From Acidobacteriota bacterium (GTDB lineage Bacteria > Actinomycetota > Acidimicrobiia > Acidimicrobiales > RAAP-2): 39,359 bases of DNA. Numbering within the stretch: the stretch's first letter is position 1; the number at the start of each line of letters is the position of its first letter. The stretch lies in contig JABBOA010000003.1 in assembly GCA_019352075.1 (NCBI GenBank), forward strand, positions 1 through 39,359. The letters are read 5' to 3'. The position numbers and the translations under genes were made by a program. Shown in pieces: positions 19,229 to 28,192 of this stretch. The notes under the pieces are model-generated. The model saw only the letters and a program-made list of their open reading frames with translations. It was not told the DNA's origin and searched no databases.

Positions 19229-19731
19229 GTGGCGGCCGCGAATCGTCGCTCGACGCGCTCAGTGACGAAATAGGTGATCGCCAGCCCCAGGGCGTCCGCC
19301 GCGTCCGCCGGAGTGGGCGCCGTCGCCAGCGCGCAGAGTTGAGCGACCATGCCCTGGACCTGGGTCTTCGAGGCGGCGCCGTAGCCGGTGACGGCGAGTT
19401 TCACCTGTTGGGCGGTGAACTGGCGCACCGTCATGCCGCGCGCACTGGCGAGACCCACCGCGAGGCCACTGGCCTGGGCGACCGGAATGGCGGTCTTGGC
19501 GTTGCGTTGGAAGAAGACGCGCTCGACCACCACGGCCTGGGGGCGGAATTCCTCGAGTAACGACGAGAGGTCGACGTGGAGCTGACCCAAGCGTCGTTCC
19601 ACCTCCCAGGACGCGTTGGTCTCCAACACGCCCGCGCGCAGCGCCCGGAACGACTCCGCGCCCTCGAGGCTGCCCTCAACCAGGCCGAACCCGCAACGCG
19701 TCAGGCCGGGGTCGATACCGAGTACGAACAT
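19225..19731 (-). CDS. ruvC: Crossover junction endodeoxyribonuclease RuvC
   Basis: MFVLGIDPGLTRCGFGLVEG...VVVERVFFQRNAKTAIPVAQASG...QQVKLAVTGYGAASKTQVQGMV...PADAADALGLAI. Confidence 0.97.
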   Translation of the reverse strand: MFVLGIDPGLTRCGFGLVEGSLEGAESFRALRAGVLETNASWEVERRLGQLHVDLSSLLEEFRPQAVVVERVFFQRNAKTAIPVAQASGLAVGLASARGMTVRQFTAQQVKLAVTGYGAASKTQVQGMVAQLCALATAPTPADAADALGLAITYFVTERVERRFAAAT

Positions 19732-19770
19732 ACGTTCGATTGTACTGCGCTGGTCAGCGGCGTCGAGGGA

Positions 19771-20520
19771 TTACTCCTCGAAGTTGGCGAGAATCTCGTC
19801 GGAGACGTCGAAGTTGGCGTACACGTTCTGCACGTCGTCGTGATCGTCGATGGCGTCCATGAGCCGCAGGACCTTCTTCGCCTCGCCCTCGTCGTCCACG
19901 GGGATGAGATTCTGAGGGATGAGCGTCAGGTCGGCGTTGAGGACCGTGAGGCCGTAGCCCTCGAGGGCGTCGCGCACGGCACCGACCTCGGTCGGCTCGG
20001 TCGTGACGACGAAGTTCTCGCCCTGCGCGGTGAAATTCTCCGCACCGGCTTCGAGCACCCATTCGAGCAATTGGTCCTCGTCGACGGGGCCCTTGACCTC
20101 GATCAGACCCTTACGGTCGAATTGCCACGACACCGCACCGGGCTCGGCGATGTTGCCCCCGTTCTTCGACAACAGGTGCTTGATCTCGGCACTGGTGCGG
20201 TTGCGGTTGTCGGTGAGGGTCTCGATGATGATCGCCACCCCGCCGGGGGCGTAACCCTCGTAGGAGATCGCCTCGTAGCGAACGCCCTCGAGTTCGCCCG
20301 TGCCACGCTTGATCGCGCGCTCGATGGTGTCGATCGGCACCGAGGCCTCACGGGCCTTCTGGAACATCGTTCGTAGCGCGGCATTGGCCCCGGGGTCTCC
20401 CCCGCCCTCGCGCGCGGCGACCTCGACTTGACGGATCAACTTTGCGAATACTTTGGCGCGCGCGCTGTCTTTGGCACCCTTGCGGTGCTTCGTGGTCGCC
20501 CACTTCGAATGGCCGGACAT
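19771..20520 (-). CDS. yebC: YebC/PmpR family protein
   Basis: MSGHSKWATTKHRKGAKDSARAKVFAKLIRQVEVAAREGGGDPGANAALRTMFQKAREASVPIDTIERAIKRGTGE. Start ATG 20520; the longer track ORF is an artefact. Confidence 0.97.
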   Translation of the reverse strand: MSGHSKWATTKHRKGAKDSARAKVFAKLIRQVEVAAREGGGDPGANAALRTMFQKAREASVPIDTIERAIKRGTGELEGVRYEAISYEGYAPGGVAIIIETLTDNRNRTSAEIKHLLSKNGGNIAEPGAVSWQFDRKGLIEVKGPVDEDQLLEWVLEAGAENFTAQGENFVVTTEPTEVGAVRDALEGYGLTVLNADLTLIPQNLIPVDDEGEAKKVLRLMDAIDDHDDVQNVYANFDVSDEILANFEE

Positions 20521-20548
20521 GTTTCCTCCTGCCCGTAATAGGGCGTAG

Positions 20549-21142
20549 TTATCGTAACGCTTCTTGCAGGGCGTCGAGGAACAGTCCGTGAACGAGAACG
20601 TCGCTGGTGAGTTCGGGGTGGAACGAGCATCCCCACAGCGCACCCTGGCGCACGAGCACGGGGTGTTCACCGTCGCCGTGGTCGTGACTCGCCCAGACGG
20701 TGACGTCGGGCCCGCACTGCTCGATCCGCGGAGCACGGATGAACACCCCCGGCACGGTGCCGCGATCGCCGATATCGATGGGCACCTCGAAGCTCGCGAT
20801 CTGTCGACCGTAGCCATTGCGCCGGACCGCGACGTCCAGCGCCGCGAAACTCCACTGGTCATCGCGTCCGTCCAGGATGCGCGTGGCCAACAGGATCAAT
20901 CCGGCGCACGTGCCAAAGACGGGCATCCCGTCATCGATCATCGACTGCAGCGGATCTCGCAGCCCCGACGTGGTGAGCAGATGCCCGATCGCCGTCGATT
21001 CGCCACCGGGGATGATGAGGCCGTCCAGGCCGTCGAGGTCCGCCACGCGCCGCACGCGTCGCGGTGTGGCCCCGAGGTTCTCCAAGGTGGCGACGTGCTC
21101 GCGGACGTCGCCCTGCAGGGACAAGACGCCGACGCGACGCAT
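20549..21142 (-). CDS. pdxT: Pyridoxal 5'-phosphate synthase glutaminase subunit PdxT
   Basis: [25 protein letters not shown]...LIIPGGESTAIGHLL...MPVFGTCAGLILLA...FHPELTSD. TGATG overlap with pdxS. Confidence 0.96.
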   Translation of the reverse strand: MRRVGVLSLQGDVREHVATLENLGATPRRVRRVADLDGLDGLIIPGGESTAIGHLLTTSGLRDPLQSMIDDGMPVFGTCAGLILLATRILDGRDDQWSFAALDVAVRRNGYGRQIASFEVPIDIGDRGTVPGVFIRAPRIEQCGPDVTVWASHDHGDGEHPVLVRQGALWGCSFHPELTSDVLVHGLFLDALQEALR

Positions 21143-22038
21143 CACCAACCGCGCTCGGCCAAGCGCACTTCCAGCGACGCCGTCTCGGACCCGCGCATCG
21201 CGGCCCCCAGGCCCGTCGAGACCTTGGCGACCATCGTGGCGTCCTCGAAGTGCGTGGTGGCCTCGACGATCGCCTTGGCCATGCTCACCGGGTCGTCGCT
21301 CTTGAAGATGCCCGAACCCACGAACACCGCCTCGGCGCCCAGTTGCAGGACGAGCGAGGCGTCCGCGGGGGTCGAGAGGCCGCCCGCGCAGAACAACGGG
21401 ACCGGCAGCTTCCCGGTGGCGGCGACCTCTTGGACGAGCGCGATCGGGGCTTGAAGGTCCTTGGCCAGGGCGAAGAGTTCCGACGCGTCGGCACTCGCCA
21501 GTCGACGCATCTGGGCGTTGATCGTGCGTAGGTGGCGCACCGCCTCGACGACGTTGCCCGTACCGGCCTCGCCCTTGGAGCGGATCAGACAGGCACCCTC
21601 GGCGATGCGGCGCAGTGCCTCACCCAGGTTGGTGGCTCCGCAGACGAAGGGAACCGTGAAGTCCCACTTGTCGATGTGGTTCTCCTCGTCCGCCGGCGTC
21701 AATACTTCGGATTCGTCGATGTAGTCCACGTCGAGGGCCTGGAGAATCTGCGCCTCCGCGAAGTGGCCGATCCGCGCCTTGGCCATGACCGGGATGGTCA
21801 CCGCCGCCTGGATCTCCTGAATCATCTGGGGGTCGCTCATGCGCGCCACGCCGCCATCGCGACGGATGTCCGAGGGCACCCGCTCCAGGGCCATGACGGC
21901 GACCGCGCCGGCGTCTTCGGCGATCCTGGCCTGTTCGGGATTGACGACGTCCATGATGACGCCGCCGCGCAGCATGTCGGCCAATCCGCGCTTGACGAGG
22001 GCCGAACCGACGGTGGACGGTGTGAGAGCTGAATTCAT
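21142..22038 (-). CDS. pdxS: Pyridoxal 5'-phosphate synthase subunit PdxS
   Basis: [59 protein letters not shown]...[31 protein letters not shown]. Confidence 0.98.
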   Translation of the reverse strand: MNSALTPSTVGSALVKRGLADMLRGGVIMDVVNPEQARIAEDAGAVAVMALERVPSDIRRDGGVARMSDPQMIQEIQAAVTIPVMAKARIGHFAEAQILQALDVDYIDESEVLTPADEENHIDKWDFTVPFVCGATNLGEALRRIAEGACLIRSKGEAGTGNVVEAVRHLRTINAQMRRLASADASELFALAKDLQAPIALVQEVAATGKLPVPLFCAGGLSTPADASLVLQLGAEAVFVGSGIFKSDDPVSMAKAIVEATTHFEDATMVAKVSTGLGAAMRGSETASLEVRLAERGW

Positions 22039-22065
22039 AGCCCTCAGCCTAATAGAGGTGGGAAC

Positions 22066-22968
22066 CTACCATTCCTCGAGAGCGAGGGCGCGTAGCTCCA
22101 CGTCGTCGAGGTCGGCGAGGTCGGGGGTCGACCGGTCACCGCACACGTCGAACCAGATGAAACGGGACCGGTCGTACTGGGTGGAGGCGAAGTACGACGA
22201 CGGGGGCAGGACTTGGCGCGCGCACCGGCGTAGTGCACCGGCCAAGCCCAAGGGGTAGCGGATCGCCGCGGCCGCGACCTCGTCCGCCCGGTAGGTCAGA
22301 CCGCTACCGGCGACGTCGCGGCGCACGGACGGCGCGGCGTTGACGACCGCCGAGGCGCTCTCGCGCGTCAAGACGCCCAGACGCTGACGGGCCATGCAGT
22401 GTGCGACGACCCCCTCGAGTTCGATGAGTTCGAAGTCGCGCATCAGGGCGCTGGTGACGAGGAAGGCGTAACTCTGGCCGTTGGGCACCAGGGCGGCGTT
22501 GTAGCCCGCATCGTCGATGACGAACGCGCTGACCTGGTCGACGCCGAAGGTGGCCGTGAGCCGGTCGAGAACCGTCATCAGCCGCTGGTGATCCCGGGAG
22601 GTGCCCGCGATCGTGAATCCCGACAGGACCTTGGCGCCCAGGTTGTTCGCGCGATCCTCGAAACGGGCGAGCGCGCGGCGCACGGCCAATACGGCGGCGA
22701 CGCCCAGGAGGAGGGCCAGGAGGAGGAACCACCACGAGATGGCGATCGCCACCAGTGATACGACCGCCACTCCCCCGACCACGTAGCCCACGGGCAACGA
22801 ACGCTTGATCGCGAAGCGGCGCGCGACGTCGAGGTGGGTTTGGCGCTCGGCGGCCGACGGCGCGTAGGGATTCTGCCAGGTGGGATCGAGCACGGCCTCC
22901 ACGTGGCGAGGGCCGCGCGAGCGCGAGGACGAAGAGCGTCGCGAGCGCGAACTTTGCTTAGTGGCCAT
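22066..22968 (-). CDS. Membrane-anchored protein with degenerate M48-type metalloprotease-like domain
   Basis: Basic N-terminus, TM hairpin (VGYVVGGVAVVSLVAIAISWWFLLLALLLGVAAVLAV), then FVIDDAGYNAALVPNGQSYAFLVTSALMRDFELIELEGVVAHCMARQRLG and TYRADEVAAAAIRYPLGLAGALRR. Layout resembles M48 peptidases but zinc-motif residues are replaced. Confidence 0.65.
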   Translation of the reverse strand: MATKQSSRSRRSSSSRSRGPRHVEAVLDPTWQNPYAPSAAERQTHLDVARRFAIKRSLPVGYVVGGVAVVSLVAIAISWWFLLLALLLGVAAVLAVRRALARFEDRANNLGAKVLSGFTIAGTSRDHQRLMTVLDRLTATFGVDQVSAFVIDDAGYNAALVPNGQSYAFLVTSALMRDFELIELEGVVAHCMARQRLGVLTRESASAVVNAAPSVRRDVAGSGLTYRADEVAAAAIRYPLGLAGALRRCARQVLPPSSYFASTQYDRSRFIWFDVCGDRSTPDLADLDDVELRALALEEW

Positions 22969-22972
22969 GCCT

Positions 22973-24097
22973 TCAGGCTACCCCAGCACCGTAAATCGCA
23001 CGTGCGCGCTCGTAGAGGATCAGGTACTCGTCCATCAGGTGACGCATCGACCAGCTCTCGGCGTGCTCGCGCGCGCGCCCCAGGGTGATCGCGTCGCGCG
23101 AAGCGAGCGCCTGGTCAATGGCGACTTCGAGTTCGCGCGAGTTCGCGCGAGGGAACAGCACCGCGTGGGAGCCGACCGCGTCGCGGTAGCCCGCGATGTC
23201 GCTGGCCACCACGCGGGTCTCGGCGGCCATGGCTTCGAGTAAGACGAGGCCGAAGGACTCACCGTGGGTGGCCGGAGCGACCACCACGTCCGCCCGGCGA
23301 TACCACTGGCGCTTGTTCTCGTCGGAGACCGCGCCGAGGAACTCGATGGCCGCGTCGGCGGCGGCGAGTCGCTCGAGGTTCGCGCGTTCGGGTCCGTCGC
23401 CGGCGATGACGAGTCGCCAGGGGATCGTGGCGTGCGCGTTGTGCTCGCGCACGGCGGTGATCGCCGTGCTCACGCCCTTACGCTCCTCGAGACGCCCCAC
23501 GACGAGCACGGTGACCCGTTGTTGGGGCTCGCGGGCGAACTGGGTGAAGCGCTCGGTCTCGAAACCGTTGAACAGTATCGTGGGCGAGACGCCGCACGAC
23601 TGGCGGGCGGTGTGCGCCGCCTGCTCCGACACCGCGACGCACACGTCGAGGTGTCGGGCCCATCGCCGCAGCAGGGGTGCGCTCCACGTCAGGGCCGGTC
23701 CCGTCCCACTGCGGTGGAAGGTCCCCACGGCCGCGACACGATGAGCGCGCAACGTGCGCCACCCCAGGCGCGGCGCGAAGGGCTCGTGCCAGTGCACCAC
23801 CTCGGGTGCGAAGGCGAGGATTCGCGCGAACGCCTCACGCGACGCGCGCGCCGACAGCGTGAGGGGGGCGCGCGATCCATTGGCGCGCACGCTCACGAGT
23901 GGCCCCAGTCGCTCGAGGCGCGCGGGCGTGTCGACGACGCTCTCGTCGCTCGCGTCGGGGGCCACGACTTGGACCTCGAGTCCGCGGCGCGACAGCTCAC
24001 GGCTCATGGCGAGGGCCTGCTCCTGCACCCCGCCGAAGACGCTGAGCGCATAGGGTGAGATGATCGTGACCCGATGAATCGGATCGACGTCGCTCAC
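22973..24097 (-). CDS. GT4-family glycosyltransferase, PimA-like (phosphatidylinositol mannosyltransferase candidate)
   Basis: VSDVDPIHRVTIISPYALSVFGGVQEQALAMSRELSRRGLEVQVVAPD...HWHEPFAPRLGWRTL...VVGRLEERKGVSTAI...FVVAPATHGESFGLVLLEAMA pattern; adjacent to acyltransferase and CDP-alcohol transferase as in the mycobacterial PIM locus. GTG start overlaps upstream stop. Confidence 0.85.
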   Translation of the reverse strand: MSDVDPIHRVTIISPYALSVFGGVQEQALAMSRELSRRGLEVQVVAPDASDESVVDTPARLERLGPLVSVRANGSRAPLTLSARASREAFARILAFAPEVVHWHEPFAPRLGWRTLRAHRVAAVGTFHRSGTGPALTWSAPLLRRWARHLDVCVAVSEQAAHTARQSCGVSPTILFNGFETERFTQFAREPQQRVTVLVVGRLEERKGVSTAITAVREHNAHATIPWRLVIAGDGPERANLERLAAADAAIEFLGAVSDENKRQWYRRADVVVAPATHGESFGLVLLEAMAAETRVVASDIAGYRDAVGSHAVLFPRANSRELEVAIDQALASRDAITLGRAREHAESWSMRHLMDEYLILYERARAIYGAGVA

Positions 24098-24978
24098 GGG
24101 GCCTCGAAGCGCGCTTCGAGGACGTGCCACTGCTCAGGGGCCCGTCGGATCAGCCCCTCGAGCTCGTGCGCCACCATCTGGGTCACGCGGGTGACGTCGT
24201 CACGCAAGCGACCCTCACGTCGCACGTCGAGTGGCGCGGTCACCACGGCGAAGTGATCGCTCCCCGGCCCGGTGTAACACGCCGCAGCCACCAGCACCGC
24301 TCCCGTTCTCAGGGCCAGGGTGGCCGGACCGCCCGGCAGGGAGACGCGCTCGCCGAAGAAATCGACGACGACCCCGCCGCCTTGGATGTCGCGGTCACAC
24401 AGGAGGCCGACCACCCCCCCATCCTTGAGGACCTGAAGGAGCTTGCTACTGGCTTGTGCGTTGAGACCCTCGACGTGAATGCCGATCGCCTCGCGCTTGG
24501 ACCTGAACCAGTCGAAGAGTTCCGCGGGGTCGAGTTGCTCGGCGACGGCCGTCATCGGCATCCCCAGGGTCGAGATGTAGGACCCGCCCCACTCCCACGA
24601 TCCGATATGGGGAAGCGCGACCACCACCCCGCGACCTTGCGCGAAGGCGTCCTCGAGGTGCTCCAACCCCTCGGCGATGCGAAAGCGATCGGTGATCGTG
24701 CGCCAACCGAGCGCGGGTAGTTTGGCGCTCTCGGCCCAGTACTGTCCGTAGTTGGCGAATCCCCGACGAACGTAGCGATCGAGGACGTCAGGGTCGACCG
24801 GTGCGGCGGGAGCTCCGAGCACCCGGGCGAGATTGTTCGCCAGGTGTGCGCGACTGGCCGATCGCGGGCCGACGATCAGCGCAGCCCACCGTGCGAGGGC
24901 CACGTCCACCCGTTCGGGGAGTGACTCGAGCACGGTCCCGAGGGTCTTGTAGAGCAGTACCTTCGCGCGGGGTTTCAC
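24094..24978 (-). CDS. Lysophospholipid acyltransferase family protein, PatA/HtrB-like (PIM acyltransferase candidate)
   Basis: VVALPHIGSWEWGGSYI (HX4E motif), VGLLCDRDIQGGGVVVDFFGERVSLPGGPATLALRTGAVLV; start GTG 24978; locus context. Confidence 0.87.
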   Translation of the reverse strand: MKPRAKVLLYKTLGTVLESLPERVDVALARWAALIVGPRSASRAHLANNLARVLGAPAAPVDPDVLDRYVRRGFANYGQYWAESAKLPALGWRTITDRFRIAEGLEHLEDAFAQGRGVVVALPHIGSWEWGGSYISTLGMPMTAVAEQLDPAELFDWFRSKREAIGIHVEGLNAQASSKLLQVLKDGGVVGLLCDRDIQGGGVVVDFFGERVSLPGGPATLALRTGAVLVAAACYTGPGSDHFAVVTAPLDVRREGRLRDDVTRVTQMVAHELEGLIRRAPEQWHVLEARFEAP

Positions 24979-24981
24979 GGC

Positions 24982-25647
24982 CTAGTGGCGCGAGGACCGA
25001 CTGAGTCGGTGCGGACGGCGCGCGTGGGTGCGCGACGGGCGCTCGATGACCACGCGCGGCGCCGGGCGTGCCGCCACCTGCCACACGCGCCAGAAGCGGC
25101 CGAGTGCGGTCATCGTGGTGAGAAACAACATGATCCACAGGACCGGGACGAAGATGCTCGACGAGAGGAGGGCGACGCCCAGGAGTACCAGGCGTTCGGC
25201 GCGCTCCATCAGGCCACCCTTGGCCGCCAGTCCGAGGCTCTCGGCCTTGGATCGCTGATAGGAGATGAGAAAGAACGTCGTCAACAGCGCGAAGGGCAAC
25301 AGTACGAGTTCCCCGGGGTGATGACGTTGCAGGTAGAAGGTCACACCGCCCAACAACGCCGCGTCGGCGACGCGGTCGACGACCGAGTCGAAGAAGCTGC
25401 CGCGCTGACTGGCGCGGTGCGAGGCCTTGGCCACGGCGCCATCGAGGAGGTCGTGCGCCCCGGTGAGGATCAGCAAGACGATGGCTCCGAGGAAATAGCC
25501 CATCGCGATGCACCACGCCGTCGCCACCGCGAAGACGAGTCCCGACGCCGTGAGGACGTCCGCGGAGAAACCGACGCGAACCAGCCCCCGACCGACGGGG
25601 GCGGTGGCGGCGTCTACAGACTGGCGGAACTTTCCGTCGAACATCAA
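24982..25647 (-). CDS. CDP-alcohol phosphatidyltransferase (phosphatidylinositol phosphate synthase candidate)
   Basis: HDLLDGAVAKASHRASQRGSFFDSVVDRVAD fits D-x2-D-G-x2-A-[R/K]-x8-G-x3-D-x3-D; multi-TM; in the PIM locus. Confidence 0.87.
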   Translation of the reverse strand: MMFDGKFRQSVDAATAPVGRGLVRVGFSADVLTASGLVFAVATAWCIAMGYFLGAIVLLILTGAHDLLDGAVAKASHRASQRGSFFDSVVDRVADAALLGGVTFYLQRHHPGELVLLPFALLTTFFLISYQRSKAESLGLAAKGGLMERAERLVLLGVALLSSSIFVPVLWIMLFLTTMTALGRFWRVWQVAARPAPRVVIERPSRTHARRPHRLSRSSRH

Positions 25648-25695
25648 TCTCCCAGGTCCTAGGGCGAAGTCTACCGAGAGCGATGCGGTGGATAC

Positions 25696-26199
25696 TTAAT
25701 CAAATTGCACCACGACCTTTTCCCACGTCGCCACCAGTGATTCTGGAAGTACCCGGGTCTCGGCGATGGTACTCATGAAATTGGTGTCACCGTTCCACCG
25801 CGGCAGCGCGTGACCGTGCAAATGCTTGGGAATGCCCGCTCCCGCGGCTTGACCCAGGTTCATTCCGACGTTCATCCCGTCGGCGCGGTACGCGATCTCC
25901 AGGGCGGCGACGGTGCGCCGCAGGGTCCAGAAGAAACTGCGGTACTCGTCATCGTTGAGCTCCAGCAATGACCCGACGTGGCGCCGCGGCAGCACCAACA
26001 GGTGTCCCGAGCCGTAGGGGAAGGCGTTGAGGGTCACGAAACTGAACTCGTCGCGCCACACCACGCCCGAATCGCTCGAGGGCGCCAACTGCGAAAGCTC
26101 GCAAAAGACGCAGGTCCCCACGTCGCTGGCGTGCGACGCCGCGTCGGGTCCCGACACGTACGCTTCGCGCCACGACGCGGCGAACCGATCAAGTGGCAC
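25696..26199 (-). CDS. HIT domain protein (histidine-triad nucleotide phosphorylase/hydrolase)
   Basis: GTCVFCELSQ...LNAFPYGSGHLLVLPRRHVGSLLEL...NLGQAAGAGIPKHLHGHALPRWNGDTNFM (HLHGHAL triad); between thrS and the PIM genes. GTG start 26199. Confidence 0.9.
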   Translation of the reverse strand: MPLDRFAASWREAYVSGPDAASHASDVGTCVFCELSQLAPSSDSGVVWRDEFSFVTLNAFPYGSGHLLVLPRRHVGSLLELNDDEYRSFFWTLRRTVAALEIAYRADGMNVGMNLGQAAGAGIPKHLHGHALPRWNGDTNFMSTIAETRVLPESLVATWEKVVVQFD

Positions 26200-28177
26200 G
26201 AGAGAGCTCCGGTGAGCCGTGCTCCGCGATCTCGACGCGGAGGCGTGAACGAAACTCTTCGAGGTCCACGCCGCGCTCGGGATCATTGGCCCCACGGGCG
26301 TTCACCCCGACGGTGCGCGACACCACGTCCTCATCGCCCACGACGAGGACGTACGGGACCTTCTCGAGCTTGGCGCGACGGATGCGAGACCCTAAGGGTT
26401 CATTGGCCAGCTCGACGCTCACGCGCACCCCGTCGCCGCGTAGCGCCGACGCCACCTGGTGCGCGTAGTCGTCGTGATCGTCACGGACTCCGAGGACCAC
26501 GACCTGGTCAGGACTCATCCAGGTGGGCATGTTGCCGGCGTAGTGCTCGATCAGGATCGCCATGAACCGTTCCACGGTACCGAAGAGGGCACGGTGGATC
26601 ATGATCGGTCGATGGCGGGCGTTGTCGCTAGCGACGTAACTCGCCTCGAACCGCTGGGGCGTCTGGAAGTCCAACTGGATCGTGGACAACTGATGGGTGC
26701 GTCCGATGGCGTCACGCGCCTGGACCGAGATCTTGGGCCCGTAGAAGGCCCCGCCGCCGACGTCGAGGACCAGTTCGAGCCCCGCCTGGCGCGCGACGTC
26801 GCCCAGCGTCGCCTCGGCCTCGTTCCACTCCTCGTCACTGCCGACCGCCTTGCCCTCGGGCCGGGTCGAGAGTTCCAGGTAGAAATCGTTGAGACCGAAG
26901 TCGCGCAGGAGACCCAGTACGAAGTTCAGCAGGTCGCTGAGCTCCTGGGCCATCTGTTCGCGCGTGCAGAAGATGTGCGCGTCGTCTTGGGTCATGCCCC
27001 GTACCCGCGTCAGGCCGTGCACGGCACCGGACTTCTCGTAGCGGTAGACCGTGCCGAACTCAAACATGCGAAGGGGCAACTCGCGATACGACCGTTGGCG
27101 CGCCTTGAAGATGAGCATGTGGAACGGACAGTTCATCGGTTTGAGGTAGTACTGCTGGCCGTCGTCGAGCTCCATCGGGGGGTACATCCCGTCGGCGAAC
27201 CATTCGAGGTGTCCCGAGGTCTCGAACAGCTCGGCCTTGGTGATGTGAGGAGAGTTGACGAACTCGTAGCCCCCGGCCACGTGGCGGCCGCGCGAGTACT
27301 CCTCCATGACCCGACGAATCGTGCCCCCCTTGGGGTGGAAGACCGCGAGACCGGGCCCCAACTCGCCGGGGAACGAGAACAGGTCCATCTCCGCGCCCAA
27401 GCGCCGGTGGTCGCGCTTCTCGGCCTCCTCGAGTTGGACCAGGTGGGCGGCGAGTGCTTCCTTGGACTCCCATGCGGTGCCGTAGATGCGCTGGAGCTGC
27501 GGCCTCTTCTCGTCACCGCGCCAGTACGCGCCCGCGACGCGCATGAGCTTGAAATACCCCAGTCGCTTGGTCGAGGGCACGTGGGGTCCTCGACACAGGT
27601 CCTGGAACTCGGGGGTGTTGGCGTACGTCGAGACGACGGACCCCCCGACTTCGCCGGCGTCCTCGGGGTTGGCGCCGTCGCCCACGCCCGCGATGATCTC
27701 GACCTTGAAGGGCTGGTCCTTGAAGAGTTCGAGCCCCTCCTCGATCGAGTACTCCGATCGCAGGAAGGGCTGGTCCTCGGCGACGATCGATCGCATGACG
27801 CGCTCGATGCGATCGAGGTCGTCGTCACTGAAGCGCGCGCCCTGGGGCAATGCGAAGTCGTAGTAGAAGCCGTCACGGATCGAGGGACCGATCGCGTAGT
27901 GCGCGCCGGGCCACAGGCGCAACACCGCCTGGGCCAGTACGTGCGCGGTCGAATGTCGCAGGACGTCGCGCCCGACGTCGCTCGCCGGGGTGACGATGGT
28001 GACACGGTCGCCGTGGTGTAGCGGACGGTTGAGGTCGGTCAACTCACCATTCACCTGGGCCGCGATGGCGTCGTGAGCGAGCCGCGAGCCAATCGCCGCT
28101 GCGAGTTCACGAGCGCTCGAGCCGTCGTCGAGCGAACGGACACTGCCGTCTGGGAGTTGCACATCAATCACCGACAT
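26189..28177 (-). CDS. thrS: Threonyl-tRNA synthetase
   Basis: N-terminal TGS, HSTAHVLAQAVLRLWPGAHYAIGPSIRDGFYYDF, MNCPFHMLIFKARQRSYRELPLRMFEFGTVYRYEKSGAVHGLTRVRGMTQDDAHIFC. Confidence 0.97.
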   Translation of the reverse strand: MSVIDVQLPDGSVRSLDDGSSARELAAAIGSRLAHDAIAAQVNGELTDLNRPLHHGDRVTIVTPASDVGRDVLRHSTAHVLAQAVLRLWPGAHYAIGPSIRDGFYYDFALPQGARFSDDDLDRIERVMRSIVAEDQPFLRSEYSIEEGLELFKDQPFKVEIIAGVGDGANPEDAGEVGGSVVSTYANTPEFQDLCRGPHVPSTKRLGYFKLMRVAGAYWRGDEKRPQLQRIYGTAWESKEALAAHLVQLEEAEKRDHRRLGAEMDLFSFPGELGPGLAVFHPKGGTIRRVMEEYSRGRHVAGGYEFVNSPHITKAELFETSGHLEWFADGMYPPMELDDGQQYYLKPMNCPFHMLIFKARQRSYRELPLRMFEFGTVYRYEKSGAVHGLTRVRGMTQDDAHIFCTREQMAQELSDLLNFVLGLLRDFGLNDFYLELSTRPEGKAVGSDEEWNEAEATLGDVARQAGLELVLDVGGGAFYGPKISVQARDAIGRTHQLSTIQLDFQTPQRFEASYVASDNARHRPIMIHRALFGTVERFMAILIEHYAGNMPTWMSPDQVVVLGVRDDHDDYAHQVASALRGDGVRVSVELANEPLGSRIRRAKLEKVPYVLVVGDEDVVSRTVGVNARGANDPERGVDLEEFRSRLRVEIAEHGSPELSRAT

Positions 28178-28192
28178 CACACCTTTCGTCGC

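Noticed and set aside
23125-23155. Short tandem GAGTTCGCGC x2 in the glycosyltransferase gene
   Set aside because: Lies inside an intact frame (RANSRELEVAI) and is a trivial two-copy repeat in GC-rich coding sequence.
26459-28021. 520-aa plus-strand ORF
   Set aside because: Fully antisense to thrS; no recognisable motif.
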